A program made the translations under genes and the position numbers. A stretch of 64,000 nt of DNA, taken from positions 269,501 through 333,500 of the forward strand of contig NZ_CP025628.1 in NCBI RefSeq assembly GCF_003072465.1, written 5' to 3'. Position 1 is the first letter of the stretch, and the number at the start of each line of letters is the position of its first letter. The DNA comes from Candidatus Kinetoplastibacterium sorsogonicusi (GTDB lineage: Bacteria; Pseudomonadota; Gammaproteobacteria; Burkholderiales; Burkholderiaceae_B). This document shows positions 26,177 to 36,397 of this stretch, in pieces. A model generated the notes under the pieces. The model ran no database searches and was not told the origin of the DNA. It saw nothing but the letters and a program-made list of their open reading frames with translations.

Positions 26177-27910
26177 ATGAAAAATACTAAACAAATAGTA
26201 ATACCTGACATAGGCACTTCTAAGAAAGTATGTGTAATAGAAGTATTATTAAAAGAAGGAAATTTTTTAAATAAAGAAGACCCTGTAATCGTATTAGAAT
26301 CTGAAAAATCTTCTATAGAAATTCCATCAAATATTGCTGGTATAGTCAAAAATATTTTTGTGAAAGTAGGAGATATGGTTTCTACTGGTTCTATTATTGC
26401 AGAATTAGAAATATTATCGAACGATTTCCATAATATAAGTACTGCAAAAGCAAGCACATCAAAAGAAATATGCGATGATATAAGTACATCAAAAGAAATA
26501 TATTTTGATGTTGTAGTACTAGGAGGTGGTCCTGGTGGATATTCTGCAGCATTTCGCGCTGCTGATTTAGGGTTAAAAACAGCTATAGTAGAAAAATATT
26601 CAAATTTAGGTGGAGTTTGCTTAAATGTAGGTTGTATTCCATCTAAAACTTTGTTATACAATACAAATATTATTGAGGTTGCAAAATCTTTATCAAAAAA
26701 TGGTATATTATTTGATCAACCTAAAATAGATTTACAAAAATTAAAAAAACATAAAGATGAAGTAATCAATAAATTAACTAATGGTCTTTTAAGTCTTGCT
26801 CGGTTAAGAAATGTAAAAATTTTTCAAGGTATTGGTGAATTTATTGATCAATGCAATTTATCAATTACTAATAAAGACAAAACTATCAATGTTATTAAAT
26901 TTAAATATGCTATTATTGCTACAGGCAGTTCTGCAAATAAATTATCATGTTTGCCAAAACATGATAGAATTTTGGATTCAACAACAGCATTAAATTTACC
27001 GTTTATTCCTAAAAAAATGTTATTAATAGGTGGAGGTATTATTTCATTAGAAATGGGAACGGTGTATTCATCTTTAGGTGCAAGATTAGATTTAGTTGAA
27101 TCTAGTAATTCTATACTAAAAGGTGTAGATAATGATTTAGTACAATCATGGAAAAACATGAATATACATAGATTTGATAATATCATGTTAGATACTAAAA
27201 TTGAAAAAGTTGAAGTTGATAATCAAGGCATCAATGTTCAATTTACAGGAATAAATGCTCCAGATCAAATCATTAAATATGATTTAATTTTACAAGCAAT
27301 AGGTAGATCTCCTAATATTGATAATATTGGCTTACAAAATTTAAATTTAAATATATCAAAAGAAGGTTTTATAAAAGTAGATAATCAGTATAGGACTAAT
27401 ATACCTAATATTTTTGCTATTGGAGATGTTATAGGCCATCCTATGTTAGCACATAAGGCAGTACATGAAGGGCATATTGCAGCTGAAGTAATATCAGGAA
27501 AAAATTCTTTTTGTAACACTAATATAATTCCATCAGTAGCTTATACGAATCCTGAAATTGCATGGGTAGGCTTAACTGAATTAGAAGCTAAGAAAAATAA
27601 CATATCTATAAAATTAGGTCTATTTCCATGGAATGCTTCAGGTAGAGCTATATCTAATGGTTGTCCTAATGGTATGACAAAACTAATATTTGATTCTCAA
27701 TCAAATAGAATAATTGGAGGAGGTATAGTAGGATCTCATGCTGGAGATCTCATTGGTGAAATAGCATTAGCTATTGAAATGGGCTCTGATATTGATGATA
27801 TTGCAAATACTATACATCCACATCCAACTTTTATAGAATCTATAGCTATGGCAGCCGAATCTGCAGAAAATATATGTACAGATTTACCTCCTATACTAAA
27901 AAATATATAA
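26177..27910 (+). CDS. lpd: Dihydrolipoamide dehydrogenase with N-terminal lipoyl domain (E3 of PDH)
   Basis: E3 reoxidises the dihydrolipoyl groups of E2 and reduces NAD+. The 577-residue protein has an extra N-terminal lipoyl domain (1-80, Lys44 in ESEKSSIEIP), as in Neisseria and other betaproteobacteria, joined by a linker with a duplicated STSKEI (93-98 and 103-108). The FAD site GGGPGG is at 116-121, the redox disulfide Cys148-Cys153 (CLNVGC), then the NAD-binding GGGIISLEMG and the C-terminal HPHPT with the catalytic His. It is the last gene of the PDH operon. Confidence 0.97.
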   Translation: MKNTKQIVIPDIGTSKKVCVIEVLLKEGNFLNKEDPVIVLESEKSSIEIPSNIAGIVKNIFVKVGDMVSTGSIIAELEILSNDFHNISTAKASTSKEICDDISTSKEIYFDVVVLGGGPGGYSAAFRAADLGLKTAIVEKYSNLGGVCLNVGCIPSKTLLYNTNIIEVAKSLSKNGILFDQPKIDLQKLKKHKDEVINKLTNGLLSLARLRNVKIFQGIGEFIDQCNLSITNKDKTINVIKFKYAIIATGSSANKLSCLPKHDRILDSTTALNLPFIPKKMLLIGGGIISLEMGTVYSSLGARLDLVESSNSILKGVDNDLVQSWKNMNIHRFDNIMLDTKIEKVEVDNQGINVQFTGINAPDQIIKYDLILQAIGRSPNIDNIGLQNLNLNISKEGFIKVDNQYRTNIPNIFAIGDVIGHPMLAHKAVHEGHIAAEVISGKNSFCNTNIIPSVAYTNPEIAWVGLTELEAKKNNISIKLGLFPWNASGRAISNGCPNGMTKLIFDSQSNRIIGGGIVGSHAGDLIGEIALAIEMGSDIDDIANTIHPHPTFIESIAMAAESAENICTDLPPILKNI

Positions 27911-27932
27911 ATAGTTAAAGGATTTAATAAAA

Positions 27933-29111
27933 ATGTCAAAATATTATAAATATATAACTCAATTTAATTATATTGAAACTATATTATGGTTATTTATATT
28001 AGTTATAACTTCTCTTTTAACGAAAATGATTATCAATAAGTTTATATCTTGGTTTTCAAAAAACAAAATAATATTAATTAATGATAATAAATATTATAAT
28101 AAATATTTAGTTCAACATAATATTTATAAAAATATATTGTATGCAGTTCCATGTTTTGTAATTTTTATGGGAATAGAATTTGTACCAAATATAGGAATTA
28201 TGTCGGTTATAATTTCTAGAATATCTCATGTTTTTATATGGTATTATATTTTTGCTGCTTTTTTAGGTATATTAAATGTATTTCAAGATTTATATGATTC
28301 TAGCGCTAGAGCTCAAACTCAATCTATAAAAAATTATATACAAATAGCTAAGTTATTATTAATAATAATTTGCACAATTTTATCTTTGTCAATATTAATG
28401 GATAAATCTCCACTTTGGATGATATCAGGATTAGGTGCTATATCAGCAGTTTTATTACTGGTTTTTAAGGATACTTTGTTATCACTAGTTGCTAGTACTC
28501 AATTAATTACTAATGATATGTTAAGAATAGGTGATTGGATTGAAATGCCTCAATCTAATGCAGATGGTTTTATAAAAGATATAGCACTACATACAGTTAA
28601 AGTACAAAATTGGGATAATACTATTACAAATATACCAACTTATAAATTATTTTCAGAAACATACCGTAATTATAGAAATATGTTCGAATCTGGTGGAAGA
28701 AGAATTAAAAGACATATAAAAATAGATATTAATAGTATTAAATGTTTAGATGAAAATGAAATAAATAGTATTAACAATGAAAATTTTGATATATTTTTAA
28801 AATTTAATATTAACAACAAAATACAATTTTCTAGTTTTACTAATATAGCTATATTTAGAGATTATATTATATTTTATTTAAAATCTCATAAAGAGCTTAG
28901 ACAAGATTTACCTATTATAGTTAGAACATTAGAACCATTATCTGATGGAATTCCTTTTGAAATTTATTGTTTTACATCTTTAACAGCATGGGTAGAATAT
29001 GAAAGGATTCAATGTGGAATTTTGGATCATATGATTACTATGCTCCCTGTTTTATCTTTGCGACCATATCAAAGTTTATCTGGATATGATTTACGTAATA
29101 AGATTATTTAA
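27933..29111 (+). CDS. mscM: MscS-family mechanosensitive channel, YbdG/MscM type
   Basis: This 392-residue inner-membrane protein resembles E. coli YbdG (MscM), a miniconductance channel used in osmotic adaptation. About five hydrophobic segments occupy residues 1-180. The conserved pore and beta-domain region reads SGLGAISAVLLLVFKD...NDMLRIGDWIEMP, then VKVQNWDNTITNIPT and SGGRRIKRHIKIDI, which is specific to the YbdG subgroup. The cytoplasmic domain is complete. It follows lpd by 22 bases and precedes nadE by 11, so it is probably co-transcribed with them. Retention in a reduced genome suggests that osmotic safety inside the host matters (inference). Confidence 0.88.
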   Translation: MSKYYKYITQFNYIETILWLFILVITSLLTKMIINKFISWFSKNKIILINDNKYYNKYLVQHNIYKNILYAVPCFVIFMGIEFVPNIGIMSVIISRISHVFIWYYIFAAFLGILNVFQDLYDSSARAQTQSIKNYIQIAKLLLIIICTILSLSILMDKSPLWMISGLGAISAVLLLVFKDTLLSLVASTQLITNDMLRIGDWIEMPQSNADGFIKDIALHTVKVQNWDNTITNIPTYKLFSETYRNYRNMFESGGRRIKRHIKIDINSIKCLDENEINSINNENFDIFLKFNINNKIQFSSFTNIAIFRDYIIFYLKSHKELRQDLPIIVRTLEPLSDGIPFEIYCFTSLTAWVEYERIQCGILDHMITMLPVLSLRPYQSLSGYDLRNKII

Positions 29112-29122
29112 TTTGGTGATTA

Positions 29123-30787
29123 ATGAAAAATGTAAAAATTGCTATTTTTCAAATGAATGCATGTGTTGGTGATATAGATAGTAATATTAATAAAATTTTA
29201 GAAAATGCAAAAATAGCTAAAAAAAATAATGTAAATATATTTGTTACTCCAGAATTATCTTTAATAGGATATCCTCCTTATGATCTTTTATTGAGAAAAG
29301 AATTTATTGATTATCAAAATAAAAAACTATTTGAATTAATTAATAAGTTAAAAATACTAAATGATCTATATGTTTTAATAGGACATGTAAGCGTTATTTC
29401 TGGAATGTTATATAACACTATTTCTATAATATATAATGGAAAAATTATTACTTCATTTTATAAAAATAATTTACCAAATTATTCCATATTTAATGAAAAA
29501 CGTTATTTTACTGCTAGTTATATAAAGCCTTTAATTTTTAAAGTAAATGAAATAAATTTTGGTGTAATAATATGTGAAGATCTTTGGAAAGGCATAGAAA
29601 TACCTAAAATTGATAATATTGGAGTTCAAGTATTATTAGTATGTAATGCTTCTCCATATCATATTAATAAAGATCAAGAACGTTTTAATATCATTTCAAA
29701 ATATATAGATATACATAAATGTTCGTTAATTTATACAAATTTAGTAGGTGGACAAGATGACCTTATTTTTGATGGATCTTCTTTAGCAATAGATAATAAA
29801 AAAGAAAGTATAATAACCTTACCTAGATTTATTGAAAATTTGTCATTTATCACAATAAAATTAGATCATGATAATATCAAATTCTTTAATGATAATAAAA
29901 ATTGTTATAAATATTTATATGATGAAGATTTCTTATATAAAAATATTTGGGATGCTTTAGTATTAAGTTTACGTGACTTTGTTCATAAAAATAATATCAA
30001 TCATGTTATTATAGGTTTATCAGGTGGAATAGATTCTGCATTAGTATTAGCAATAGCTGTAGATGCTCTTGGTAAAGATAAAATTACTACAGTAATGCTT
30101 TCATATAAATATACATCTCAAATGTCTATAAATGATGCTAAAAAAATGACAGATATAATTGGTAATAAACATATTTATATAAAAATAGATAGTATTGTTT
30201 CATCTATAAAAAGTACATTATTTAATATATTTGATATTCATAATAGTATAGAAAATGATAAAACTGAGGAAAATATACAAGCACGTGTTAGAGGAAATTT
30301 ACTTATGTCTTTATCTAATAAAATGAATGCTATTGTATTAAATACAAGTAATAAATCAGAGATTGCTACTGGATATTGTACTTTATATGGAGATATGATA
30401 GGTGCATTTTCAGTTTTGAAAGATGTAAGCAAAACAATGGTATTTAAATTAGCTAAATATAGAAATACTATTTCTATAGTAATCCCTGAAAATATAATAA
30501 ATCGTAAACCATCAGCTGAATTAAAAGTAAATCAGTTAGATAGTGATAGTTTACCTCCATATGATATATTAGATGGAATTTTAGAAAACTTTATAGAAAA
30601 TAAAAAAACTTATGAGGAAATAATTAGTCTTAATTATTCACCTCAAGATGTAAAGCATGTGTTAAGTTTAGTAAAATCTAGTGAATTCAAAAGATATCAA
30701 AGAATTTTGGGTCCTATATTAACAAAACAATCTTTTTCTTCAGATTGGATATTTCCGATTACAAATAAATTCAATTTTTTTAATTGA
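29123..30787 (+). CDS. nadE: Glutamine-dependent NAD+ synthetase
   Basis: NadE amidates nicotinic acid adenine dinucleotide to NAD+. The 554-residue protein is the two-domain form: an N-terminal nitrilase-type glutaminase (about 1-260; Glu in TPELSLIGYPP, Lys region NNLPNYSIFNEKRYF, catalytic Cys151 in ICEDLW) and a C-terminal synthetase with the ATP-PP motif SGGIDS at 300-305, and NTSNKSEIATGYCTLYGDM. The last 8 bases overlap convergent recJ. Confidence 0.96.
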   Translation: MKNVKIAIFQMNACVGDIDSNINKILENAKIAKKNNVNIFVTPELSLIGYPPYDLLLRKEFIDYQNKKLFELINKLKILNDLYVLIGHVSVISGMLYNTISIIYNGKIITSFYKNNLPNYSIFNEKRYFTASYIKPLIFKVNEINFGVIICEDLWKGIEIPKIDNIGVQVLLVCNASPYHINKDQERFNIISKYIDIHKCSLIYTNLVGGQDDLIFDGSSLAIDNKKESIITLPRFIENLSFITIKLDHDNIKFFNDNKNCYKYLYDEDFLYKNIWDALVLSLRDFVHKNNINHVIIGLSGGIDSALVLAIAVDALGKDKITTVMLSYKYTSQMSINDAKKMTDIIGNKHIYIKIDSIVSSIKSTLFNIFDIHNSIENDKTEENIQARVRGNLLMSLSNKMNAIVLNTSNKSEIATGYCTLYGDMIGAFSVLKDVSKTMVFKLAKYRNTISIVIPENIINRKPSAELKVNQLDSDSLPPYDILDGILENFIENKKTYEEIISLNYSPQDVKHVLSLVKSSEFKRYQRILGPILTKQSFSSDWIFPITNKFNFFN

Positions 30788-32498
30788 TAATATCAATTAT
30801 TATTAATTGAAAGTAACTTTTTTGTTTCCAAGTTTGAGTTGTTAATTTATAAACTGCTTTAATATTATTAGAAATTTTACAACATTTACCAAAAAATATT
30901 GCTGTTAATAATTGATTATTTTTTTTAAGTATCATTTTTAAGTGACTGTTATTCAAAATTTCTTGTTTTATTACTGCAAATTCGTCAAAAAATAAAGGGG
31001 CTGGAAATCCATTACCCCAAACTTCTTGATTAATTAAATCACTGGTAAAAGTATTCATATATTCAATATCTAAAGCGCCATCAGTTTCTATAATATGCTT
31101 AAAAGTATCAGAATCAAATATGTTATTGATAATTTTTTCAAAAGCTTCACTAAAAATTTTAAAATTATATTTATTTAAAGTCACTCCTGCAGCCATTGCA
31201 TGTCCACCAAATGAATTCAAGATTCTATATTCTAGAGATATCTGTTCCAAAATATTTCTTAAATTTATTCCTGGTATAGATCTTCCAGAACCACGAATTT
31301 CTAACGTTGAAGATTCTGCAAAAACAAAAACAGGTTTCCAAAATTTTTCTTTTAATTTAGATGCTATTAATCCTATTATACCTTGATGCCATTCTTGTTT
31401 ATATATACATATAGAAAATTTATCTTTATGATTTTTATAATTTTTAGTAATTTCTATTGCCTCTTGATTCATAGTTTTTTCTATCAAACGGCGTTTAGTA
31501 TTTATTTGATCTAACAGTATAGCATTTTTATTAGCTACATCATCATCATCAGTAATTAAACATTCTATTCCTATACTAATATCATCTAATCTACCTGCAG
31601 CATTAATTCTTGGAGCTATATTAAATCCAAGATGATCTACATTGATATTTTTGTAATCTATGCCTAATAATTTGATTAATGCGTTTAATCCTTTTTGAGC
31701 ATTTCCCCTTCTTATTTGTTGTAATCCTTTAGATACTAGTAATCTATTATTATCATCTAATTTTACTACATCTGCTATTGTACCTAAAGCAACTAAATCT
31801 AATAATTTTTCTAATTGAGGTCCACCTTTATGACTATATATACCTCTTTTTCTAAGAATATAACGTAATACTATCATTAAATAAAAAATTACACCTACAC
31901 CAGCAAGATTTTTAGATGGGAATGCACATTGAGCTTGATTAGGATTTATTATATGTAATGCATCTGGTAATATTTTTCCAGGTAAATGATGATCAGTAAT
32001 AATTACAGAAATATTTTTTTCATTTGCTGATCTAACTCCATCTATACTAGATATACCATTATCTACTGTTATTATTATATCTGGTTTACCATTTTTATGA
32101 TTATAAGCTATATCAACTATTTTATTAGATAAACCATAGCCAGTTTCAAATCTATTTGGTACTAAAAAATCAACATTCGCATTCATACTTTTTAAAGATT
32201 TTATAGCAACAGCACAAGCTGTTGCGCCATCACAATCATAATCAGCTATTATTAATATTTTTTTTTGATTTATTATAGAATCAGCTAATGTATTAGCTGA
32301 TTCTATAATATTTAACATCTTAAATGGCGATATCATATCTATCCATTTTTTAGATATTTGTTTAATATCTGTTACACCTCTAGAAGACCATAATTTGGCT
32401 AATATAGGATGTATACCATTTTTTAATAAATGATTATACATATTTAATGGAATATCTCTAATTGTTATTAAATTTCTTGATTCCACCAATATCTCCAA
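30780..32498 (-). CDS. recJ: Single-stranded-DNA exonuclease RecJ
   Basis: RecJ is a 5'-3' exonuclease used in recombination and mismatch repair. The 572-residue length is normal. DHH-family motifs are seen: ADYDCDGATA near 85-94, TVDNG near 145, DHHLPG at 169-174, the GLGTIADVV-like region (LVALGTIADVV) and the DHHA1 segment with SGRSIPGINL and GGHAMAAG. Its start overlaps the end of the upstream rpfE-like gene by 31 bases, implying translational coupling. A 17-base palindrome (30782-30798) covers the nadE/recJ stop region. Confidence 0.96.
   Translation of the reverse strand: MEILVESRNLITIRDIPLNMYNHLLKNGIHPILAKLWSSRGVTDIKQISKKWIDMISPFKMLNIIESANTLADSIINQKKILIIADYDCDGATACAVAIKSLKSMNANVDFLVPNRFETGYGLSNKIVDIAYNHKNGKPDIIITVDNGISSIDGVRSANEKNISVIITDHHLPGKILPDALHIINPNQAQCAFPSKNLAGVGVIFYLMIVLRYILRKRGIYSHKGGPQLEKLLDLVALGTIADVVKLDDNNRLLVSKGLQQIRRGNAQKGLNALIKLLGIDYKNINVDHLGFNIAPRINAAGRLDDISIGIECLITDDDDVANKNAILLDQINTKRRLIEKTMNQEAIEITKNYKNHKDKFSICIYKQEWHQGIIGLIASKLKEKFWKPVFVFAESSTLEIRGSGRSIPGINLRNILEQISLEYRILNSFGGHAMAAGVTLNKYNFKIFSEAFEKIINNIFDSDTFKHIIETDGALDIEYMNTFTSDLINQEVWGNGFPAPLFFDEFAVIKQEILNNSHLKMILKKNNQLLTAIFFGKCCKISNNIKAVYKLTTQTWKQKSYFQLIIIDIIN
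30782..30798. terminator. Short palindrome at the nadE/recJ convergent junction
   Basis: AATTGATA and TATCAATT flank one base, overlapping both stop codons. The arms are short and no clear T run is linked, so a terminator role is weakly supported. Confidence 0.25.
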
Positions 32499-33412
32499 TT
32501 TTTATATAAAATTTTTTGAAAAATATTTTTATGATTATTTAATTTAAAATCGACTCTATAATCATGTCCAAGTAAAATTAGATTATCAGTAACACAAGTA
32601 TTATTAATATACTTATATATATATTTATTATCTATTTCTGTTAAAGCATTTAACCACATATTCCAATCATTATTTTTATAATATTTATCTAAATCTTTAA
32701 TTATTAAAATATTTTGATCATACGTTTTTTTAATTTTATCTGGTATACAACCACCATAAAGCCATATAGAATTTATCGGTAACAAATATTTTTTGAATCT
32801 ATTATTATTTATTTTATGAGATGTCCAGTGTATTTGAATATTATTTAACAAAATTCTCCAGATATTATTATATGGTGTAATATCAAATATATTGTTAATA
32901 AAGTAATTTTTTGCTAGTTGTGGACTCATACATAGCTTTGGATGAAAATTTTTAGGTAATGATATTACCCAAAAATTTTTATTTTCAAAGAATACTTTAA
33001 ATCCATAATGATTAAATATATGTTGAGAACTATCAAATAAAATTTGACTTTCTTCTTTTTGAATATTTAAATCATCTGCAGTATACAACCTTATATTTCC
33101 ATTTATAAAATCCAAATTAACTAATTCAATTAGCCAAATAGGATTCATATTAATATCATAAATATAATTTTTAATATTCATTTGACCTAACCATTGACCA
33201 ATTCTAAATTTATTATTTGATTTATATCCATTTAGTTCTAAAATTACAGATTCTAAAGCCGTACAACTTAAATAGTTTAAATCTAAATGAGATACATTTA
33301 CATTATAAGACTGTATCAATTTAAATAAATTAGGAGCTTTTTCTGGTAATATATTTGCTATTTCATTAGCAATATTTTTTGGTGGTAATATATGAGTAAT
33401 TATTAAATGCAT
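32468..33412 (-). CDS. RpfE-like uncharacterised protein coupled to recJ
   Basis: This 314-residue protein occupies the slot directly upstream of recJ that in betaproteobacteria and xanthomonads holds an RpfE-type protein, sometimes annotated as a phosphoglycerate mutase-like protein. It starts MHLIITHILPPKNIANEI. A central CTALESVILELNG (about 50) and a conserved-looking segment from NFWVISLPKNF to MSPQLAKNYF are visible, with a C-terminal WLYGGCIPDK and LLGHDYRVDFK. There is no signal peptide or membrane segment. The family's biochemical function is unknown. It shares 31 bases with recJ. Assignment is by position and general pattern more than by motif. Confidence 0.6.
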   Translation of the reverse strand: MHLIITHILPPKNIANEIANILPEKAPNLFKLIQSYNVNVSHLDLNYLSCTALESVILELNGYKSNNKFRIGQWLGQMNIKNYIYDINMNPIWLIELVNLDFINGNIRLYTADDLNIQKEESQILFDSSQHIFNHYGFKVFFENKNFWVISLPKNFHPKLCMSPQLAKNYFINNIFDITPYNNIWRILLNNIQIHWTSHKINNNRFKKYLLPINSIWLYGGCIPDKIKKTYDQNILIIKDLDKYYKNNDWNMWLNALTEIDNKYIYKYINNTCVTDNLILLGHDYRVDFKLNNHKNIFQKILYKNWRYWWNQEI

Positions 33413-33468
33413 TATATTTATAAATTATATTAAAATAATTATTTTAATATAATTTATAAAATTTTATC

Positions 33469-34737
33469 ATGAAAGTACCATATGAATTTTGGTTAGCATT
33501 TAAATTTTTAAAAATTTCTATTTTTAATAAAAACAAAAATTTTATTTCTTTTATATCATTTATATCATCATTAGGTATAGCTTTAGGAGTGGCTTCATTA
33601 ATTATTGTAATATCAATTATGAATGGTTTCGAAAAAGAAGTTCGTAATCGCATGTTATCATTTTTACCACATATAGAAGTATATGTGAAAGAAGTTAATG
33701 CAATAGATTTTATTAATTCATGGAAAGGTATTTTTGATAAATACATTAAAGATATTAATAACATAAAATCAGGAACGCCATTTGTATCTTCTCAAGCTAT
33801 CATTATGAAAAACAAAATATTAAATGGAGTTCTAATAAATGGTATAGATATTCAAGATAAAAATAATATATCTGATATTACAAATTATATGATACATGGA
33901 AAAATACAAGACCTTATACATGGAAAGTATAATATTGTTATAGGAAAAAATTTAGCTAATGCAATTGATGCAAATATTGGAGACTCTATATATTTAATTT
34001 CTTCAAATAGTTTTTCTCATATTATTGGATTTACTCCAAATATTAAAAAATTTAATATTACTGGAATATTCGATTCAGGATATTATGAATATGATATGAA
34101 TATGGTCATTATTAACATATTAGATGCTATTAATATAGCAGGCGAATCATCGTTATATGGTATTAAATTAAAAACTGATAATATGTATATTGCACCTTTA
34201 ATATCTAAAAAAATTAATAGTATATTACCCAATTTTATGTTAGCTATAGATTGGTCTCAAACTAATAAAAATTGGTTTTCTGCTATACAAACAGAAAAAA
34301 AAATTATGTTTATAATATTAATGATAATAGTATTAATTGCAGTATTTAATCTATTATCCTCTTTAGTAATGACAGTAAATGACAAAGAAAAAGATATAGC
34401 TATTTTAAGAACATTTGGTGCACAAGCTATAAATATATCATATATATTTGTTATACAAGGTTTAATAATTAGTATCATTGGCATAACATTAGGATCTATT
34501 TTAGGGATATTAATAACTACAAATTTAGATATAATTTTTATATTTCTTGAAAATATTATAGGTTTTAATCCTATGCCTAAAGAGATATATCTTTTAGATA
34601 AGATACCTTATGATATAAGAATTATAGATATATTTAAAATTATTTGCCTTACTTTAGTTATGTCTTTTTTGGCAACTATTTATCCAAGTATGCAGGCTTC
34701 TAAAACACAACCTGCTCATATATTACGTAATAATTAA
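33469..34737 (+). CDS. lolC: Lipoprotein-releasing ABC transporter permease LolC/LolE
   Basis: This is the permease of the LolCDE complex, which extracts outer-membrane lipoproteins from the inner membrane. The 422-residue protein has the usual topology: one N-terminal membrane segment (about 25-48, SSLGIALGVASLIIVISIMNGFEKEVRNRML), a periplasmic MacB-like domain (to about 270) and three C-terminal membrane segments with NDKEKDIAILRTFGAQ between. lolD follows 6 bases later. In betaproteobacteria one permease gene often precedes lolD, as here; no separate lolE is in the window, so the complex may use a homodimer. Confidence 0.94.
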   Translation: MKVPYEFWLAFKFLKISIFNKNKNFISFISFISSLGIALGVASLIIVISIMNGFEKEVRNRMLSFLPHIEVYVKEVNAIDFINSWKGIFDKYIKDINNIKSGTPFVSSQAIIMKNKILNGVLINGIDIQDKNNISDITNYMIHGKIQDLIHGKYNIVIGKNLANAIDANIGDSIYLISSNSFSHIIGFTPNIKKFNITGIFDSGYYEYDMNMVIINILDAINIAGESSLYGIKLKTDNMYIAPLISKKINSILPNFMLAIDWSQTNKNWFSAIQTEKKIMFIILMIIVLIAVFNLLSSLVMTVNDKEKDIAILRTFGAQAINISYIFVIQGLIISIIGITLGSILGILITTNLDIIFIFLENIIGFNPMPKEIYLLDKIPYDIRIIDIFKIICLTLVMSFLATIYPSMQASKTQPAHILRNN

Positions 34738-34743
34738 TTCAAT

Positions 34744-35433
34744 ATGAAAATTAAACAAAACTATCTAATAGAAGCTAACAATTTAGTTAAATTTTATAAA
34801 GATGGAGAAACTTTGATAAGAATTTTAGACAATATAAATATATGTATTTCTTATGGAGAAATAATTAGTATTGTTGGGATTTCTGGGTCTGGTAAAAGTA
34901 CATTATTACAAATAATAGGATTGATTGATAAGCCAAATTCTGGTTCATTAAAAATTTGCAATCATGATATTAATTATCAAGATAATTCAAATATAAATTA
35001 TTTAAAAAAGTTTAAAATAAGCTTTATTTATCAAACACATCATTTAATATCAGAACTAAATATCTTGGATAATGTAGCTATGCCATTGTTGTTACATAGA
35101 AAAAATTTTTTAGAAGCTCGTAAAGCAGCTTATTTTGAATTAGAAAAAGTAGGATTATTAAAAAAAGGACATTTATATCCATATCAACTATCTGTAGGTG
35201 AAAAACAAAGAGTATCATTTGCCAGAGCTTTAATTACACAACCAATTTGTATATTAGCTGATGAACCAACAGGTAGTTTAGATTATGAAAATTCACAACA
35301 TATAATTGAATTATTTAAATATATCAATAATACTAAACACACTTCTATTATTATAGTGACACATGATAATAAACTATCTAAAATTGCAGATAATAAATTT
35401 TCTATTAATAATGGAAAGCTAACAAAATTATAA
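34744..35433 (+). CDS. lolD: Lipoprotein-releasing ABC transporter ATPase LolD
   Basis: LolD powers lipoprotein release. The 229-residue ATPase has Walker A GISGSGKST near 47, Q-loop YQTHHLISELN, the ABC signature LSVGEKQRV (LSVGE where LSGGE is usual) near 145, Walker B CILADEPTGSLD, and the H-loop VTHD. Its FxxHHLL-type Q-loop and the adjacent permease separate it from other ABC ATPases. tatD follows 11 bases later. Confidence 0.95.
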   Translation: MKIKQNYLIEANNLVKFYKDGETLIRILDNINICISYGEIISIVGISGSGKSTLLQIIGLIDKPNSGSLKICNHDINYQDNSNINYLKKFKISFIYQTHHLISELNILDNVAMPLLLHRKNFLEARKAAYFELEKVGLLKKGHLYPYQLSVGEKQRVSFARALITQPICILADEPTGSLDYENSQHIIELFKYINNTKHTSIIIVTHDNKLSKIADNKFSINNGKLTKL

Positions 35434-35444
35434 AATAAATATAT

Positions 35445-36230
35445 ATGTTTATTGATTCTCATTGTCATTTAGATTTTTTTAAAAAACAAGAATTATCTAA
35501 AATAATATCAGATAATATCTTACACAATGTAGGGCATATTGTAATACCTACTATTAATTTTACTAATTTTAATAAAGTTATAAATATTGCTAAATATTAC
35601 AATTATTCATATACAATTGGCATACATCCTTTGTTTATCAATCAATACAAGACATTTAATTTTTTGAAATTTAAAAATTTTTTAGTTAATCATAAAGATG
35701 ATAATCATTTTGTTGGTATTGGTGAAATAGGTTTAGATTTTTCTAAAAAAAATAATGTAGACATTAATTTACAGGAATACATTTTTTTAGAACAAATAAA
35801 AGTCGCAAAAAATTTAAATTTTCCATTAATCATACATGCTGTTAAATCTTATGACAGAGTCCTAAAATATTTAAGAAAAATTAATTTTTCTCATGGTGGA
35901 ATTATTCATTCTTTTCATGGAAGCTATCAACAAGCTATGAACTTCATTCAATTAGGATTTTTTTTAGGTGTTAGTGGAACTATAACTTATAAAAATGCTA
36001 ATAAAATTAAAACAAATATATCTTTAATTGATAATAAATATTTAGTATTAGAAACAGATTCACCTTTTATACCACCATCATGGTTATTTAACCAAAAAAA
36101 TGAACCTAAAGAAATTGTTAATATTGCAAAAGCATTATCTAATATTAAAAATATTACATTATGTGAAATAGAAAAAACAACAACATTTAATATTCTTAAA
36201 GCATTACCAAGATTATCAAAATTAATATGA
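35445..36230 (+). CDS. tatD: TatD-family metal-dependent hydrolase
   Basis: TatD-family enzymes are metal-dependent nucleases or deacylases of the amidohydrolase superfamily; some have 3'-5' exonuclease activity. The 261-residue protein has all the metal-site motifs: DSHCHLDF at the start, GIHPL, GIGEIGLDF, PLIIHAVKSYD, HSFHGSY and ETDSPFIPP. It follows lolC-lolD, a common betaproteobacterial arrangement, and ends with TGA. Whether it is TatD proper or the YcfH paralogue cannot be told; its position favours YcfH. Confidence 0.9.
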   Translation: MFIDSHCHLDFFKKQELSKIISDNILHNVGHIVIPTINFTNFNKVINIAKYYNYSYTIGIHPLFINQYKTFNFLKFKNFLVNHKDDNHFVGIGEIGLDFSKKNNVDINLQEYIFLEQIKVAKNLNFPLIIHAVKSYDRVLKYLRKINFSHGGIIHSFHGSYQQAMNFIQLGFFLGVSGTITYKNANKIKTNISLIDNKYLVLETDSPFIPPSWLFNQKNEPKEIVNIAKALSNIKNITLCEIEKTTTFNILKALPRLSKLI

Positions 36231-36397
36231 TATTTTTTCTGATAGAATAGATATATATATTTGTATTTTTAAGTAATATTATTGCATTTTATATTACTAT
36301 CATATGATTTTATATATCAATATAAATATATTATAAAGATCAAATTATCTTTTTTATCTTGAAAGTTTTATTTATCTAATACAGAGAGTTTATTATC

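Noticed and set aside
26074..26661. 195-codon minus-strand ORF opposite aceF/lpd
   Set aside because: It lies entirely over conserved motifs of E2 and the lipoyl and FAD domains of E3 on the other strand; its translation shows no domain.
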